Below are positions 8,628-16,405 of a stretch of 64,000 nt of DNA, piece after piece (position 1 is the stretch's first letter; every line of letters starts with the position of its first letter). Under the pieces are notes generated by a model that was given only the letters and a program-made list of their open reading frames with translations, searched no databases and was not told the origin of the DNA. Source of the DNA: Sphingomonas sp. (GTDB lineage: Bacteria; Pseudomonadota; Alphaproteobacteria; Sphingomonadales; Sphingomonadaceae). The position numbers were made by a program, and so were the translations under genes. Where the stretch lies: positions 100,931-164,930 of the forward strand of contig NZ_JAGHZV010000004.1 in assembly GCF_017745215.1 (NCBI RefSeq), in the 5' to 3' direction.

Positions 8628-9491
8628 TCACCCTCGTAGCGTCACCATCATGGTGTAGGTGCGGGACTCGCCCGGGGCGAAATGCTCGATCCACGGCTTG
8701 TCGCGGAGTTCGCTGGTAAAGCCCTGTGGGTCGGCGAGGCCGTGCCAAGGCTCGATGCAGACGAAGCGCGCGCCGGGCTTGGTCCAGATGCCGAGCAGCC
8801 GGGTGTCGGGGAAGGCGATCTCGAGCCGGGGACCTTGCGCCGCGCCATAAGTGACCGAGCGGCTGCGGAGATGGTCCCAGATCAGCGCGTCATGGGTGAA
8901 GAGGTCGTCGGCGAGGTGGAGCGTGCGGCCGTCGAGCGGCGACGGGAAGGTCTCGGGCAGGATCGTGCCGCCTTCGACGCGGCGCAGCGCATCGGGCTCG
9001 TCGGCGTCGAACGTGATCGCATGCGCCTCGCGCGGCGCGCCATAGGGGAGCGGCCAGGCGAAGGCGGGGTGGAAGCCGAAGCTCGCGGGCATCTCGGTAT
9101 CCCCGCGGTTGGCGACGGTGATCGCGATCGTCAGCGTCGCACCTTCGATTGCAAAGTCCGCGTCGAGCGCGAAGGCGAAGGGGTAGACGGCACGCGTCGC
9201 TTCGTCGTCGGTCAGCCGGAAGCGCGCGCGATTCGGCGCCTGGTCAAGGAGCGCGAAGGAGCGGCGCCGCGCGAAGCCGTGCTGGGGGAGGGCATATTGC
9301 TTGCCCTCGTGGCGATAGACGCCGCCGTTCAGCGCGCCGACGATCGGGAAGAGCAGCGGCGCGCGGCCGGTCCAATAAGCGGGATCGGCGTCGGTCATCA
9401 GCTCGTTGCCCGCCGCGTCGCGCAGGTGGCTGAGCTCGGCGCCAAACGGGTTGATCAGCGCGGTGAGGCCTTCGCCGGCGATTTCGATCAT
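8628..9491 (-). CDS. Aldose 1-epimerase family protein
   Basis: 287 aa from the ATG at 9489-9491 (MIEIAGEGLTALINPFGAEL). GGAG precedes it. The open frame runs 20 codons further upstream, but that stretch is the translated arm of the intergenic repeat at 9519-9600, so it was excluded. Galactose-mutarotase-like fold signatures: LLFPIVGALNGGVYRHEGKQYALPQHGFARR, the mid-protein ASFGFHPAFAWPL segment holding a conserved His, and the late CIEPWHGLADP motif. The closest type is the YihR/hexose-phosphate-epimerase-like aldose epimerases. The sugar substrate is not identifiable. Confidence 0.87.
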   Translation of the reverse strand: MIEIAGEGLTALINPFGAELSHLRDAAGNELMTDADPAYWTGRAPLLFPIVGALNGGVYRHEGKQYALPQHGFARRRSFALLDQAPNRARFRLTDDEATRAVYPFAFALDADFAIEGATLTIAITVANRGDTEMPASFGFHPAFAWPLPYGAPREAHAITFDADEPDALRRVEGGTILPETFPSPLDGRTLHLADDLFTHDALIWDHLRSRSVTYGAAQGPRLEIAFPDTRLLGIWTKPGARFVCIEPWHGLADPQGFTSELRDKPWIEHFAPGESRTYTMMVTLRG

Positions 9492-9518
9492 CGTTGCGTT
9501 CTCCGTGATCCACCAACC

Positions 9519-9600
9519 GTCATCCCGGCGAAAGCCGGGACCCAGGGCCACGGGCGAGGCGGTTTGCTGCCCTGGGTCCCGGCTTTCGCGGGGATGGCGA
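9519..9600. repeat. Dispersed inverted-repeat pair (REP-like)
   Basis: Outward arms GTCATCCCGGCGAAAGCCGG and a near-complementary GGCTTTCGCGGGGATGGCGA flank inner arms CCCAGGG and CCCTGGG. This is the two-armed form of the repeat seen about ten times in the window. Confidence 0.8.
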
Positions 9601-9645
9601 CTGATAGAATTGGCGTCGAGCGTATGCGCGCATTGGCGGCGCGGC

Positions 9646-10266
9646 TCAATCGGCGGCGAGCAGCCCCGCGCTGTGTGCGATCATCACCGCTTGCGCAAGG
9701 TTGCGCGCGCCGAGCTTCTCGATCGCCCCGGCGCGATCGGCTTCGCAGGCGCGCGGGCTGATCCCGAGTTCGTCGGCGATCGCGCGTGTCGACTGGCCGC
9801 GGGCCAGTGCGCGGAGCACCTGGCGCTCGCGCAGGCTCAGCCGGGCGATGCGCGCCCGGATTTCGGCCTGTCGCCCGGCCGCGCCGGCGTCGCCGTGGAT
9901 GTCGTCGCAGGCTTCGTCGACCGCCTGGAGCAACACGCGCGAATCATGCGGCTTCTCGATGAACTCGCGCACGCCCGCCTCCATCGCGCGGATCGCGAGG
10001 CCCAGGTCGCCGTCGCCGGTGAGCAGGATCGTCGGGAAGCGCGCGCGGCGCTCGCCCAGTGCGTCGAGCAGCTCGATCCCGCCGATGCCGGGGAGGTGCT
10101 GGTCGAGCAGCAGCACGCCATCGGGAAGCACGTCGGCCGCGGCAAGGAAGGCGGCGCCGTCGGTGAAGCTGCGCACTTCGAGCCCGCCGCGGAGCGACAG
10201 CAAGGTGGTCAGCGAGGCGCGGACGGCAGCGTCATCCTCGACGACATAAGCGTCGCAGAGGATCAT
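9646..10266 (-). CDS. Response regulator, receiver plus LuxR-type HTH
   Basis: 206 aa. The receiver domain (about 1-120) has the acidic pocket VEDD, phospho-acceptor Asp55 in LLLDQHLPG, the conserved Thr in ILLTGDGD and Lys in FIEKPHD. A GerE/LuxR helix-turn-helix follows at about residues 145-205 (LSLRERQVLRALARGQSTRAIADELGISPRACEADRAGAIEKLGARNLAQAV). The architecture is that of FixJ/NarL regulators. It is the last of three regulators downstream of the histidine kinase at 11609-13516. A 250-bp non-coding gap separates it from the others, so it probably has its own promoter and may be a target of the upstream regulator. Confidence 0.88.
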   Translation of the reverse strand: MILCDAYVVEDDAAVRASLTTLLSLRGGLEVRSFTDGAAFLAAADVLPDGVLLLDQHLPGIGGIELLDALGERRARFPTILLTGDGDLGLAIRAMEAGVREFIEKPHDSRVLLQAVDEACDDIHGDAGAAGRQAEIRARIARLSLRERQVLRALARGQSTRAIADELGISPRACEADRAGAIEKLGARNLAQAVMIAHSAGLLAAD

Positions 10267-10516
10267 GACTCGTCTCGACGAGGATGAGCATCGGTGACGA
10301 TCGAATATGCCAAGGGCTGCTCAGTCGATTTGAGCATGAGTCAATACTCCAAGTTGCGCCGACAGAATGGGCACAACTAGGGTCATGCGAAATCATACCT
10401 CAGTTTCGGATGGTTAATCCTGACTGAATGCCAGGTTCATTCGGAAAAATGCTTACAATGCGCTGTCGCCGAGACTTGGAAAGTTCGACGCCTACCCGAT
10501 TGGAAAGTGACCTTTT
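10267..10516 (-). promoter_or_regulatory. Intergenic promoter region between two response regulators
   Basis: 250 bp without a supported gene and more AT-rich than its surroundings. It contains short dyads such as CTCGTC-TC-GACGAG near 10272-10286 and GAGT-CAAT-ACTC near 10340. It is the only plausible location for a promoter of the regulator at 9646-10266. No confident -35/-10 pair was identified. Confidence 0.4.
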
Positions 10517-11161
10517 TCAATCGCGGTGGTAGCGGGAGATCGGTTCGCGTACGCCGAGCGTCTCGGCCATGCGGACGAGATCGGCGAGCGACTCGGCCTC
10601 CATCTTGCGCATGAGGTTGCCGCGATGGATCTTGATCGTGATCTCGCTGACCTCCAGCCGGCCGGCGATCTGCTTGTTCATCAGCCCCGCCGCGACCAAT
10701 CCGAGCACGTCGCGCTCGCGCGGGGTGAGCGTCTCGAAGCGCGCGCGCAGCGTCGCCACGGCCTGGCGCTCGGCGCGGCGCGTGCGATCGCGCTCGACCG
10801 CTTCGCCGATCGCCGTCAGCATCGCCTCTTCCTCGAAGGGCTTGGGGAGGAAGGTGATCGCGCCCGCGCGCATCCCGCGCACGGTCATCGGGATGTCGCC
10901 GTGGCCGCTCATCAGGATCACCGAGACGGGGCTGTCGCTTTCGGCGAGCGCATCCTGGAAATCGAGGCCATTGGCGTCCTTCAGCCGTACGTCGAGCACC
11001 AGGCAGGCGGCCGTATCGGCCTCGTCACAGGCGAGGAACTCGTCGGGCCCCGCGAAGGTCTGCACGCGATAGCCCGAGGCGCGCAGCAGATTGTCGAGCG
11101 ACTCGCGCACGTCGAGATCGTCGTCGACGACGCAGATCAGGGCGGTGTCGGCAGCGGTCAT
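10517..11161 (-). CDS. FixJ-like response regulator
   Basis: 214 aa. The receiver domain has VVDDD, phospho-acceptor Asp57 in LVLDVRLKDANGLDFQ, the Ser of ILMSGHGDIPMTVRGMRAGAITFLPKPF and Lys107. This GHGDIPM...GAxxFLxKPF block is characteristic of the FixJ subgroup. The C-terminal LuxR-type HTH reads LTPRERDVLGLVAAGLMNKQIAGRLEVSEITIKIHRGNLMRKM. AAGGAG precedes the ATG by 6 nt. It lies 11 nt downstream of the stand-alone receiver gene and in the same direction as the histidine kinase, so kinase, receiver and FixJ-like regulator form one transcription unit. The target genes are unknown. Confidence 0.9.
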   Translation of the reverse strand: MTAADTALICVVDDDLDVRESLDNLLRASGYRVQTFAGPDEFLACDEADTAACLVLDVRLKDANGLDFQDALAESDSPVSVILMSGHGDIPMTVRGMRAGAITFLPKPFEEEAMLTAIGEAVERDRTRRAERQAVATLRARFETLTPRERDVLGLVAAGLMNKQIAGRLEVSEITIKIHRGNLMRKMEAESLADLVRMAETLGVREPISRYHRD

Positions 11162-11172
11162 CTCGGGCTCCT

Positions 11173-11541
11173 TCAGGCGTCGAGCAGCGCAGTCACTTGG
11201 TCGAGCAGCGATTCGGGGTCGGTCGGCTTGGTCACGAAGCAGGCGATCCCAAGCTGCGCCGCGGCGTCGCGCGCCTCGGGGGTGGGGAAGGCGGTCATCA
11301 GGATCACCGGCACCGCGCGGCCCTGGCGGCGCAACTCGCGCTGGAGGTCGAGCCCGTCCATGCCCGGCATGTGGAGATCGGTGATCAGGCAGTTCATCGT
11401 CTGCAGCTCGGGCGAGGCGAGCAGCGCCTCGGCGGCGCCGAACTTGCGCACATTGATGCCCGCCGAGCGGAAGAAGGTCCCGATGCTGTCGAGCACTTCC
11501 TCGTCGTCGTCGACGATGCAGATCACGGAACCACTTGGCAC
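11173..11541 (-). CDS. Stand-alone receiver-domain response regulator
   Basis: 122 aa with only a CheY-type receiver: VDDDEE acidic pocket, phospho-acceptor Asp55 in LITDLHMPGMDG, Thr in ILMTAFPTPEARDAA and Lys in CFVTKPTD. There is no output domain. The start is taken as the GTG at 11539-11541, because AGGAG at 11550-11554 is 8 nt from it, whereas the upstream in-frame GTG at 11550 overlaps that Shine-Dalgarno sequence. It lies between the PAS kinase and the FixJ-like regulator. A role as phosphate sink, relay intermediate or kinase modulator is plausible but inferred. Confidence 0.88.
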   Translation of the reverse strand: MPSGSVICIVDDDEEVLDSIGTFFRSAGINVRKFGAAEALLASPELQTMNCLITDLHMPGMDGLDLQRELRRQGRAVPVILMTAFPTPEARDAAAQLGIACFVTKPTDPESLLDQVTALLDA

Positions 11542-11608
11542 TCGGCTCACTCCTGTCGCGAGAATCGCGATGTTGCCAGAGGATCGGGCTTTTTCATGCA
11601 GCTAGCTA

Positions 11609-13516
11609 TCATATCAAAGAAGGGGGCTGGGCCAGCGCATGCGGCTCGGCCGTCGCGAGGGGCAAGGTGAAGGCGACGGTGGCGCCTTCCCCGTCGTTGT
11701 TGCTCGCCATGATCCGGCCGCCCTGCGCCTCGATGATCGAGCGGCAGATCGACAGGCCCATGCCCATGCCGTCTTCCTTGGTGGTGAAGAAGGGCTCGAA
11801 GATCCGCTGCGCGCCGTCGCCCGCGAAGCCGGTGCCGCTGTCCTCCACCGCGACGCGGAGCATGGCGTCGGCCTCGCCGATCGCGACGCTGAGCTCGCGC
11901 CGGCCGCCGCGCACGTCGCGCATCGCCTGGATGCCGTTCATCAGCAGGTTGACCAGCACCTGCTGGACCTGGACGCGGTCGCCCGCGGCGAGCGGAGGCG
12001 CCTCGCCGTTGAGCCGCCGCATCGTCACCCCCGCGGCGCGCGCCTCGCGCTGGACGAGCGCCATCGCTTCCTCGCTCAATTCGATCAGGTCGAGCGGCTC
12101 GGTCTGCGGCGCGGCCTTGCGCGCGAGCCCGCGGACGCGGCCGATCACGTCGGCGGCGCGTGTGCTGTTCGAGACGATCCGGTCGAGGCAGAGGTCGAGC
12201 TCGCCGAGATCGGGCTCGTCGCGCGAGAGCCAGCGCTTGGCCGACTTGCCGTAGTTGACGATGGCCGTCAGCGGCTGGTTGACCTCGTGCGCGATCGACG
12301 CAGCGAGCTGGCCGAGCATCGACACGCGCGCGGCATGCGCGAGCTCGGCCGAGGTCTGCTCGATCCGCGCGCGCGCTTCGTTGCGCTCGGTCACGTCATA
12401 GGCGGTGACGAGCATGTGCGAGCCCTCATGGCTCTCGGGGAGCACGTTGACGCGCACCACCACGTCGATCACGCGGCCGCCGAGCGTGAGCAGCCGCATC
12501 TCGCTCTCGGCCTCGTCGGCGCCGCCGGCAAGCGCGGCGAGGATCTGCGCGACCGCGGGCATCGCCTCGGGCAAATAGCGTTCGCACATGCTCGACCCGA
12601 CGAGCTGGCCCGCGGCCTCGGCGTCGAACAGCTCGACTGCGGCCTGGTTGACCTGGCGGATCACCGCGGCGGCCATCGCCGCCTGGGTGAGGCTGGCGCG
12701 CGCGACCAGCCAGGGCTCGATCGGCTGGCCGTCGGGCACGTCCTCGGTGGCGATGCGCAGCGTCTCGGACCAGTCGGACTCCCAGGTCGCGAAGCCGGCG
12801 GATTCGAAGATGGTGCGGAAGCGCTGCTCGGACGAGCGGCGCTCGGCGTCGGCGCGGCGCGCCTCGGTGAGGTCGGCGCTCGATTCGATGATGCCGACCG
12901 GCCGCCCTTCGGGATCGCGGCGCAGTAGCCAGCGGCTGGCGAGCACGACGCGGCTGCCGTCGCGCCGCGTGCGGGTGACTTCGCCCGACCAATGGCCCTC
13001 GCGTTCCATCGCGGCATCCACCTCGGCGGCGGCGAAGCTGCTCTGGAGCAGCTCGTTGCAGCGCTTGCCCAGCGCCTCGACGCGCGGCCAGCCGTAGAGA
13101 TGCTCGGCGCCATCGTTCCAATAGAGGATCACGTCGCCGCGGTCGCGGATCACCACGGTATCGTGCGACAGCTCGAGGATGCGCGCCTGCTCGCCGAGCG
13201 TGGTGCGCGTCGAGCGGTCGCGCAGCGAGAGCAGGGTGGTGATCAGGATCGCGACGAGGCTCACGCCGAGCCGCGAGAGCGCGCCTTCCGACATCGAATG
13301 CATGTGCCCGCCGAAGAAGGCGACGATCGCGAGCGTGCCCGCGCTCAGCCCCGCGCCGACGACGAAGCGGCGGCCGAGCGGCGCGACGAGCAGGATCACC
13401 GCAGTCTGGAGCACCGCCACCGCGCCGTCGAGCGGGCTCCAATAGTCGATCGCGAAGATCACCAGCGCCAGCACGACCGCGACGCCGAGGAGCAGGGGCC
13501 GGCGGATCACCGGCAT
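11609..13516 (-). CDS. PAS-domain sensor histidine kinase (FixL/DctB-like)
   Basis: 635 aa. Four hydrophobic segments occupy about residues 6-98 (membrane sensor region). A PAS domain at about 110-225 (ILELSHDTVVIRDRGDVILYWNDGAEHLYGW) ends with a PAC-like GIIESSADLTEARRADAERR. A second, divergent PAS region spans about 230-385. The HisKA dimerisation domain has phospho-acceptor His410 in LGQLAASIAHEVNQPLTAIVNYGKSAKRWL, the FixL/DctB-type H-box. The HATPase domain shows QQVLVNLLMNGIQAM (N box), VEDSGTGF (G1), FEPFFTTKEDGMGMGLSICRSIIEAQGG (F and G2). No heme-binding signature was recognised. It is the first gene of a unit with two or three response regulators downstream. The signal is unknown. 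Confidence 0.92.
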   Translation of the reverse strand: MPVIRRPLLLGVAVVLALVIFAIDYWSPLDGAVAVLQTAVILLVAPLGRRFVVGAGLSAGTLAIVAFFGGHMHSMSEGALSRLGVSLVAILITTLLSLRDRSTRTTLGEQARILELSHDTVVIRDRGDVILYWNDGAEHLYGWPRVEALGKRCNELLQSSFAAAEVDAAMEREGHWSGEVTRTRRDGSRVVLASRWLLRRDPEGRPVGIIESSADLTEARRADAERRSSEQRFRTIFESAGFATWESDWSETLRIATEDVPDGQPIEPWLVARASLTQAAMAAAVIRQVNQAAVELFDAEAAGQLVGSSMCERYLPEAMPAVAQILAALAGGADEAESEMRLLTLGGRVIDVVVRVNVLPESHEGSHMLVTAYDVTERNEARARIEQTSAELAHAARVSMLGQLAASIAHEVNQPLTAIVNYGKSAKRWLSRDEPDLGELDLCLDRIVSNSTRAADVIGRVRGLARKAAPQTEPLDLIELSEEAMALVQREARAAGVTMRRLNGEAPPLAAGDRVQVQQVLVNLLMNGIQAMRDVRGGRRELSVAIGEADAMLRVAVEDSGTGFAGDGAQRIFEPFFTTKEDGMGMGLSICRSIIEAQGGRIMASNNDGEGATVAFTLPLATAEPHALAQPPSLI

Positions 13517-13628
13517 CGCTGCATCCTTCGCTTCGTCCTCCGCATGCCTGCTCCTTCCGGCTCCGCAACATTTCGTGCAGCGAAGCGCCGGAGGATAGCA
13601 TACGCTGGTATGAGCCCGTGGGCAGCCC

Positions 13629-14846
13629 TCAGATCGGGCTGCCGTATTTCGCCAGCGCCTGTGGGTTGAGCGCGGCGCCGAAGCCGGGTGCCGTGGCGAG
13701 CACCATCGCGCCCCGGTCGAGCGTCTCGAACGGCGTGATCAGCTCGGCGCGCCAGGGAACTTCGCCGAACGAATGTTCGAGGATGGTGAAGTTGGGCAAG
13801 GTCGCGGCGACCTGCGCGGCGGCGAGGTTGCCGACCGGGCTCGCGGGGCCGTGCGGCGAGACGGCGAGCCCCGCGGCTTCGGCGAGCGCGGCGATCTTCT
13901 TGAGCTCCAGCATGCCGCCGCAGATCTTGACGTCGGGCATGACGATGTCGACCGCGCCGGCGCGGATATAAGGGTAGGAGCCCGCGACGCCGCGGACGGA
14001 CTCGCCGCCGGCGGTGGGCATCCTGGCCGCACGGTTGATCGCGGCGAGGGGCTCAATCGGCTCGGCGGGGGTGACTTCCTCGAGCCAGTAGAGGTCCAGC
14101 GGCTCGAGGCGGCTGGCGAGCGCGAGGCCCTCGGCGCCGGTGAAGCGGCTGTGCGCGTCGAGGAGCAGCCTGCGCTTCGGCCCGATCGCGGCGCGGACGG
14201 CTTCGGCGCGGGCGACGCCCTGGTCGATGAGCGGCGTCACGTCGTTCGTGCGGGACACGTCGGCGGGCATTTCGTCGAACGGCGCGAGCTTGACCGCCGA
14301 GAAGCCCTCGCCCACCGCGCGCGCCGCCATCGCCGCAAAGGCATCGGCAGTGCGCGGCAGCGTCGAGCGATTGATGTTGGCGTAGAGCGGGATGCGCGCG
14401 TGCACCGCGCCGCCGAGCAGGTCGTGGGTCGGCACGCCGAGCGCCTTGCCCATCAAATCCCACAGGCAATGCTCCAGCGCGCTCGCCGCGACGATCGCCG
14501 AGGCGCCGGGCTCCTGCGCGAGGATCGGCGCGACGGCCTGGCGGAAGGCCTCGACCTCGAAGATGCTCCGTCCGCGCAGCAGCTCGGCGAAGCGCCTGAG
14601 ATAGGCGACCGTCTTCGCGTCGGTGCCGCCGTGCGACGCGTCGCCGATGCCGGTGAGGCCGGACTCGGTCCTCAACCGCAGCACCAGCCAGTCGCCGCGG
14701 TGGTTGACCGGCAGCTTCCAGGCTTCGAGCCCGGCGACGAGGTGGCGCCGGGCCGCGGGCGACGGCGAGGCCGAAAGGGGCCCCGCCGCCGCGACCAGCG
14801 AGGCCGCGCTCAATGCCTTCATCAGGCTCCTGCGCCGCATGGTCAC
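13629..14846 (-). CDS. Tat-exported enolase-superfamily (mandelate racemase-like) protein
   Basis: 405 aa. The start is the GTG at 14844-14846, which overlaps the PhoD-like stop (GTGA); an ATG two codons later is also possible. The N-terminus is a twin-arginine signal (MRRRSLMKALSAASLVAAAG). The enolase-superfamily barrel has metal ligands Asp230 (LLLDAHSRF), Glu256/257 (YWLEEVTPAEP) and Glu282 (PTAGGESVRG). It also has Lys186 (FSAVKLAPFDE) at the second strand and His332 in LAVSPHGPASPVG, the position of the MR-subgroup His general base. The family suggests dehydration or racemisation of a sugar acid-like substrate. Export from the cytoplasm is unusual for the superfamily. It is last in a TonB receptor-phosphatase unit. 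Confidence 0.85.
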   Translation of the reverse strand: MTMRRRSLMKALSAASLVAAAGPLSASPSPAARRHLVAGLEAWKLPVNHRGDWLVLRLRTESGLTGIGDASHGGTDAKTVAYLRRFAELLRGRSIFEVEAFRQAVAPILAQEPGASAIVAASALEHCLWDLMGKALGVPTHDLLGGAVHARIPLYANINRSTLPRTADAFAAMAARAVGEGFSAVKLAPFDEMPADVSRTNDVTPLIDQGVARAEAVRAAIGPKRRLLLDAHSRFTGAEGLALASRLEPLDLYWLEEVTPAEPIEPLAAINRAARMPTAGGESVRGVAGSYPYIRAGAVDIVMPDVKICGGMLELKKIAALAEAAGLAVSPHGPASPVGNLAAAQVAATLPNFTILEHSFGEVPWRAELITPFETLDRGAMVLATAPGFGAALNPQALAKYGSPI

Positions 14847-16387
14847 GCCGGCCGTTCGATGGTGAAGGTGTCATAGGGCTCGAGGCTCGCGATCGCCGCG
14901 ACCGGCTCGGGCGGGCGCCAGCGGAACTGGCGGACGACGATCTTGTCGGCGGTCACGTCGAACAAGGTGAAGCCGTTGCGCTCCTCGAGCTTGTTGATGT
15001 CGGTCGCCTTCAGCGCGGCGGGCGTGAAGGGGAAGGCGCCGCGCGCGCTGCTCGGGAAGCCGTTCTTCGCGGTGCCGATCGTACCCGCGAGCAGCGCGTT
15101 GATCGGGTTGGCGCTGAGGTCGAGGTCGCCGCTGTGCGTGATTTTCGTCGCGCCGCTGGCGTGGAGATCGCCAGAGATCGTCACCGCCGCACGGCCCTTC
15201 TGCGAGGAGAGCGCCCTGGCGAGCCGCTGGTGCTGGTCGAACCAGCTCTGCTGCCAGTAGCGCTTGTCGTTGACCTGCGGCGTCTCGCCCGGCGGGAAGT
15301 CGCCGTACCATTCGCCGAGCGCGCCCTTCGACCAGCCGAAGGGGTTCGAGGGGACGTGGACGTACTGCGCTGCTTCCGACGTCCGCAGCCGGTCGACGAT
15401 CAGCTTCTCGACGTCGGGGAAGAGCACGCCCTTGCCGTCGGTCGACCAGCCGCGGCGGCAGTCGAACAGCGCGAGCTCGAGCAGCTTGCCGATCCGCACC
15501 GTCTCGAGCGTCTCGGCCTGATAGGCGGGCAGTTGCGGCCGGTGCAGCGCGAAGGGATAGGCGAGCGCGGCGGTACGGCGCTGGAGCGCGAGCGTGAACG
15601 GGCGCGGCGGGAACGCATAGCCCCAGGTGCCGGCATTGTCGTTCTCGTAATAATCATGGTCGTCGGTGATGAAGAGCAAGGGCACCGAGGCGAAGCGATC
15701 CTCGTAGAGCGCGGCGATCTGGCGGCCGACGATCGTGTTGACCGAGCGGCGGTTGGTGTCCGAATCGAAGGCGGTGTCCTCGTCGATCCAGGCGATGCTG
15801 CGCTGGAACGCTGCGGTCTGCGCGCCGCGCTGGGGGTTCTTGGCGTAGCGCTGCGTGGTCCATTGGTCCCAATAGACATGGTCGCCGTTGGCGATCGCGA
15901 GGTCGGGCGCATAACTGAGCGCCCGGTCCAGCAATGCCCGGCGCACGGCCTGGGGAAGGTATTGGTCCGGCCCCAGCGCTTCCTCGCCGCCGGCGCAAGT
16001 GAAGAACAGCACGCGGTAGCTTTCGGGGCGCGAGTCGAGTGGGGGCAAAGTGCTCAGCTGCCAAGGCTCGCGCAGCGCGCCGCCGCGCCCGTCGGTGAGC
16101 GCGAGGTCGTGGCGGGTGCCGCCTTTCAGCCCCTTCTGGACGAAGCCCCAGGCATAGCCGTCGCTGTCCATCTTCTGCGCCTTCACCTCGCGCCCGTCGA
16201 TCTTGAGCACGGGCACGTCGCTCGGCGGCTTGTCGAGCAGCACCTTGAGCGCGAGCGTGTCGTGGCTCGCCGAAGGCAGGATGGTGCGGACCGCGTCCGA
16301 CGGGCGCGACCAGGCGACGCCGCCCATGAACACGCCGCCGAGGCCGAGCGCAGCGCCGCCGCGCAGAAAATCACGTCTCTCGAGCAT
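14843..16387 (-). CDS. PhoD-like alkaline phosphatase/phosphodiesterase, Tat-exported
   Basis: 514 aa. The N-terminus MLERRDFLRGGAALGLGGVFMGG is a strong Tat signal (RRDFLRGG). An N-terminal Fn3-like region (LALKVLLDKPPSDVPVLKIDGREV...) precedes the catalytic PhoD-type metallophosphatase: FFTCAGGEE, the LAIANGDHVYWDQW motif (GDxxY), LLFITDDHDYYEND (DDHD/YxxN) and AVTISGDLHASG. PhoD enzymes are periplasmic Fe/Ca metallo-phosphodiesterases. Specificity is not deducible here and non-phosphate substrates cannot be excluded. AGGGAG precedes the start. It is 18 nt downstream of the TonB receptor gene and overlaps the enolase-superfamily gene by 4 nt, so the three are one operon. Confidence 0.9.
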   Translation of the reverse strand: MLERRDFLRGGAALGLGGVFMGGVAWSRPSDAVRTILPSASHDTLALKVLLDKPPSDVPVLKIDGREVKAQKMDSDGYAWGFVQKGLKGGTRHDLALTDGRGGALREPWQLSTLPPLDSRPESYRVLFFTCAGGEEALGPDQYLPQAVRRALLDRALSYAPDLAIANGDHVYWDQWTTQRYAKNPQRGAQTAAFQRSIAWIDEDTAFDSDTNRRSVNTIVGRQIAALYEDRFASVPLLFITDDHDYYENDNAGTWGYAFPPRPFTLALQRRTAALAYPFALHRPQLPAYQAETLETVRIGKLLELALFDCRRGWSTDGKGVLFPDVEKLIVDRLRTSEAAQYVHVPSNPFGWSKGALGEWYGDFPPGETPQVNDKRYWQQSWFDQHQRLARALSSQKGRAAVTISGDLHASGATKITHSGDLDLSANPINALLAGTIGTAKNGFPSSARGAFPFTPAALKATDINKLEERNGFTLFDVTADKIVVRQFRWRPPEPVAAIASLEPYDTFTIERPA

Positions 16388-16405
16388 GGAAGTTCTCCCT
16401 GGGAA

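Noticed and set aside
9492..9551. 20-residue N-terminal extension of the aldose epimerase-like protein
   Set aside because: It translates the arm of the dispersed repeat (GFRRDDG-type peptide) and the internal ATG at 9491 has the ribosome-binding site.
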